The notes under the pieces: model-generated
The model's input: only the letters and a program-made list of their open reading frames with translations
Told to the model about the DNA's origin: nothing
The model's database searches: none
Program-made: the position numbers and the translations under genes
Assembly (NCBI GenBank): GCA_030598425.1
Contig: JAUVPY010000207.1
Span: 1 to 5,703 of the forward strand
Length of the DNA stretch: 5,703 nt
Direction of reading: 5' to 3'
Source of the DNA: Anaerolineae bacterium
GTDB taxonomy: Bacteria; Chloroflexota; Anaerolineae; 4572-78; NAK82
Part shown: piece by piece, positions 5,249 through 5,703 of the stretch
Layout: each line of letters begins with the position of its first letter
Position numbering within the stretch: position 1 is the first letter of the stretch

Positions 5249-5703
5249 ATGGTAAGGGGATTCACACGCAATTTCAGGCCTCTGGAGATACTAAGAGAAG
5301 AGGAAGTTGACGCCATTCACCGAGCGACCTTAGACGTCCTTCGCGAGACCGGGGTGACATTCGAGAGTGAGAAGGCCTTGAAACTCTTTGACCAAAACGA
5401 CTGTATAGTCGATTACGAAGAGAGGAGGGTGCGATTTCCACAAGGGCTGGTCGAGGAGTGTATTCGCAGTTGTCCCAGCACGTTTCGTCTCAGGGCGAGG
5501 GATCCAAAGAACGATTTGATCATAGGTGGGAATAGCCTTTACTTCGGGCTTGCTCCCGGAAAAGACATTGTAGACCTGGATACCTGGGAAGCTCGCATGG
5601 CCACCAAGGAGGAGTTTCGCGAGTTTTGTACGGTTTTGGACTCTCTGGACACGATGGGATGGCTGATCTGTTACCCATACTTCGGTTGGGAGGGCCTTGA
5701 CCC
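5249..5703 (+). CDS. MttB-family (trimethylamine methyltransferase-like) protein, N-terminal part
   Basis: Open from ATG 5249 to the right edge: 151 complete codons and two further bases. The N-terminus, MVRGFTRNFRPLEILREEEV, and the following AIHRATLDVLRETGVTFES are the standard opening of MttB-superfamily proteins; the complete homologue upstream has the parallel IHELSLRVLEETGI. Further on, RFPQGLVEECIRSCPSTFRLRARDP, GGNSLYFGLAPGKDIVDLDTWEARMATKEEF and FCTVLDSLDTM match the family order. The two proteins are diverged across this part, so this is a separate paralogue, probably with another substrate, rather than a recent duplicate. About two thirds of the protein, including the catalytic barrel and the pyrrolysine-equivalent position, lies outside the window. 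It starts 137 nt after the previous gene and may be co-transcribed with it. Confidence 0.88.
   Translation, partial: MVRGFTRNFRPLEILREEEVDAIHRATLDVLRETGVTFESEKALKLFDQNDCIVDYEERRVRFPQGLVEECIRSCPSTFRLRARDPKNDLIIGGNSLYFGLAPGKDIVDLDTWEARMATKEEFREFCTVLDSLDTMGWLICYPYFGWEGLD

Overview
This window looks like part of a bacterial methylotrophic gene neighbourhood built around the MttB superfamily of corrinoid-dependent methyltransferases. It holds the last 50 codons of one MttB-family gene (1-155), a complete MttB-family gene (3645-5111) and the first 151 codons of a third (5249 to the window edge). Between them lie a uroporphyrinogen-decarboxylase-fold (URO-D) methyltransferase (1238-2377) and two short-chain dehydrogenases/reductases (232-987 and 2627-3391). 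All genes are on the + strand. I see no rRNA, tRNA, CRISPR array, insertion sequence or attachment site.

Organism: clear Shine-Dalgarno sequences (AAGGAG, AAGGAGG, AGGGGGGA) at sensible spacing, moderately GC-rich genes and AT-richer gaps suggest an anaerobic bacterium. Many divergent MttB paralogues together with SDR and URO-D genes are familiar from Chloroflexota, Desulfobacterota and acetogenic Firmicutes, but the sequence does not fix the phylum. TAG ends four of the five genes whose stop is visible, and the complete MttB-family gene ends in tandem TAG TAG. This argues that TAG is an ordinary stop here and that these are non-pyrrolysine MttB homologues, related to the glycine betaine methyltransferase MtgB rather than to true trimethylamine methyltransferase.

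Likely shared role (inference): MttB-type enzymes move a methyl group from a methylated, probably quaternary, amine to a Co(I) corrinoid protein. A URO-D-type enzyme could pass that methyl to a C1 carrier or act as a second substrate-specific methyltransferase. The SDRs could oxidise or reduce a hydroxyl or keto group on the same substrate. One SDR has an NAD-type and the other an NADP-type cofactor signature. The corrinoid protein and its reductive activase are not in this window, so the system as seen is incomplete and its substrate is unknown.

Layout: the genes are not tightly packed. The three gaps between complete genes are 250, 249 and 253 nt, and several contain inverted repeats. The most notable is the leader of the complete MttB-family gene, which has a promoter-like pair, nested inverted repeats and an imperfect hairpin followed by seven T residues just before the ribosome binding site. 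The 137-nt gap before the last gene is unusually GC-rich (about 67% over 5111-5220) and unexplained.
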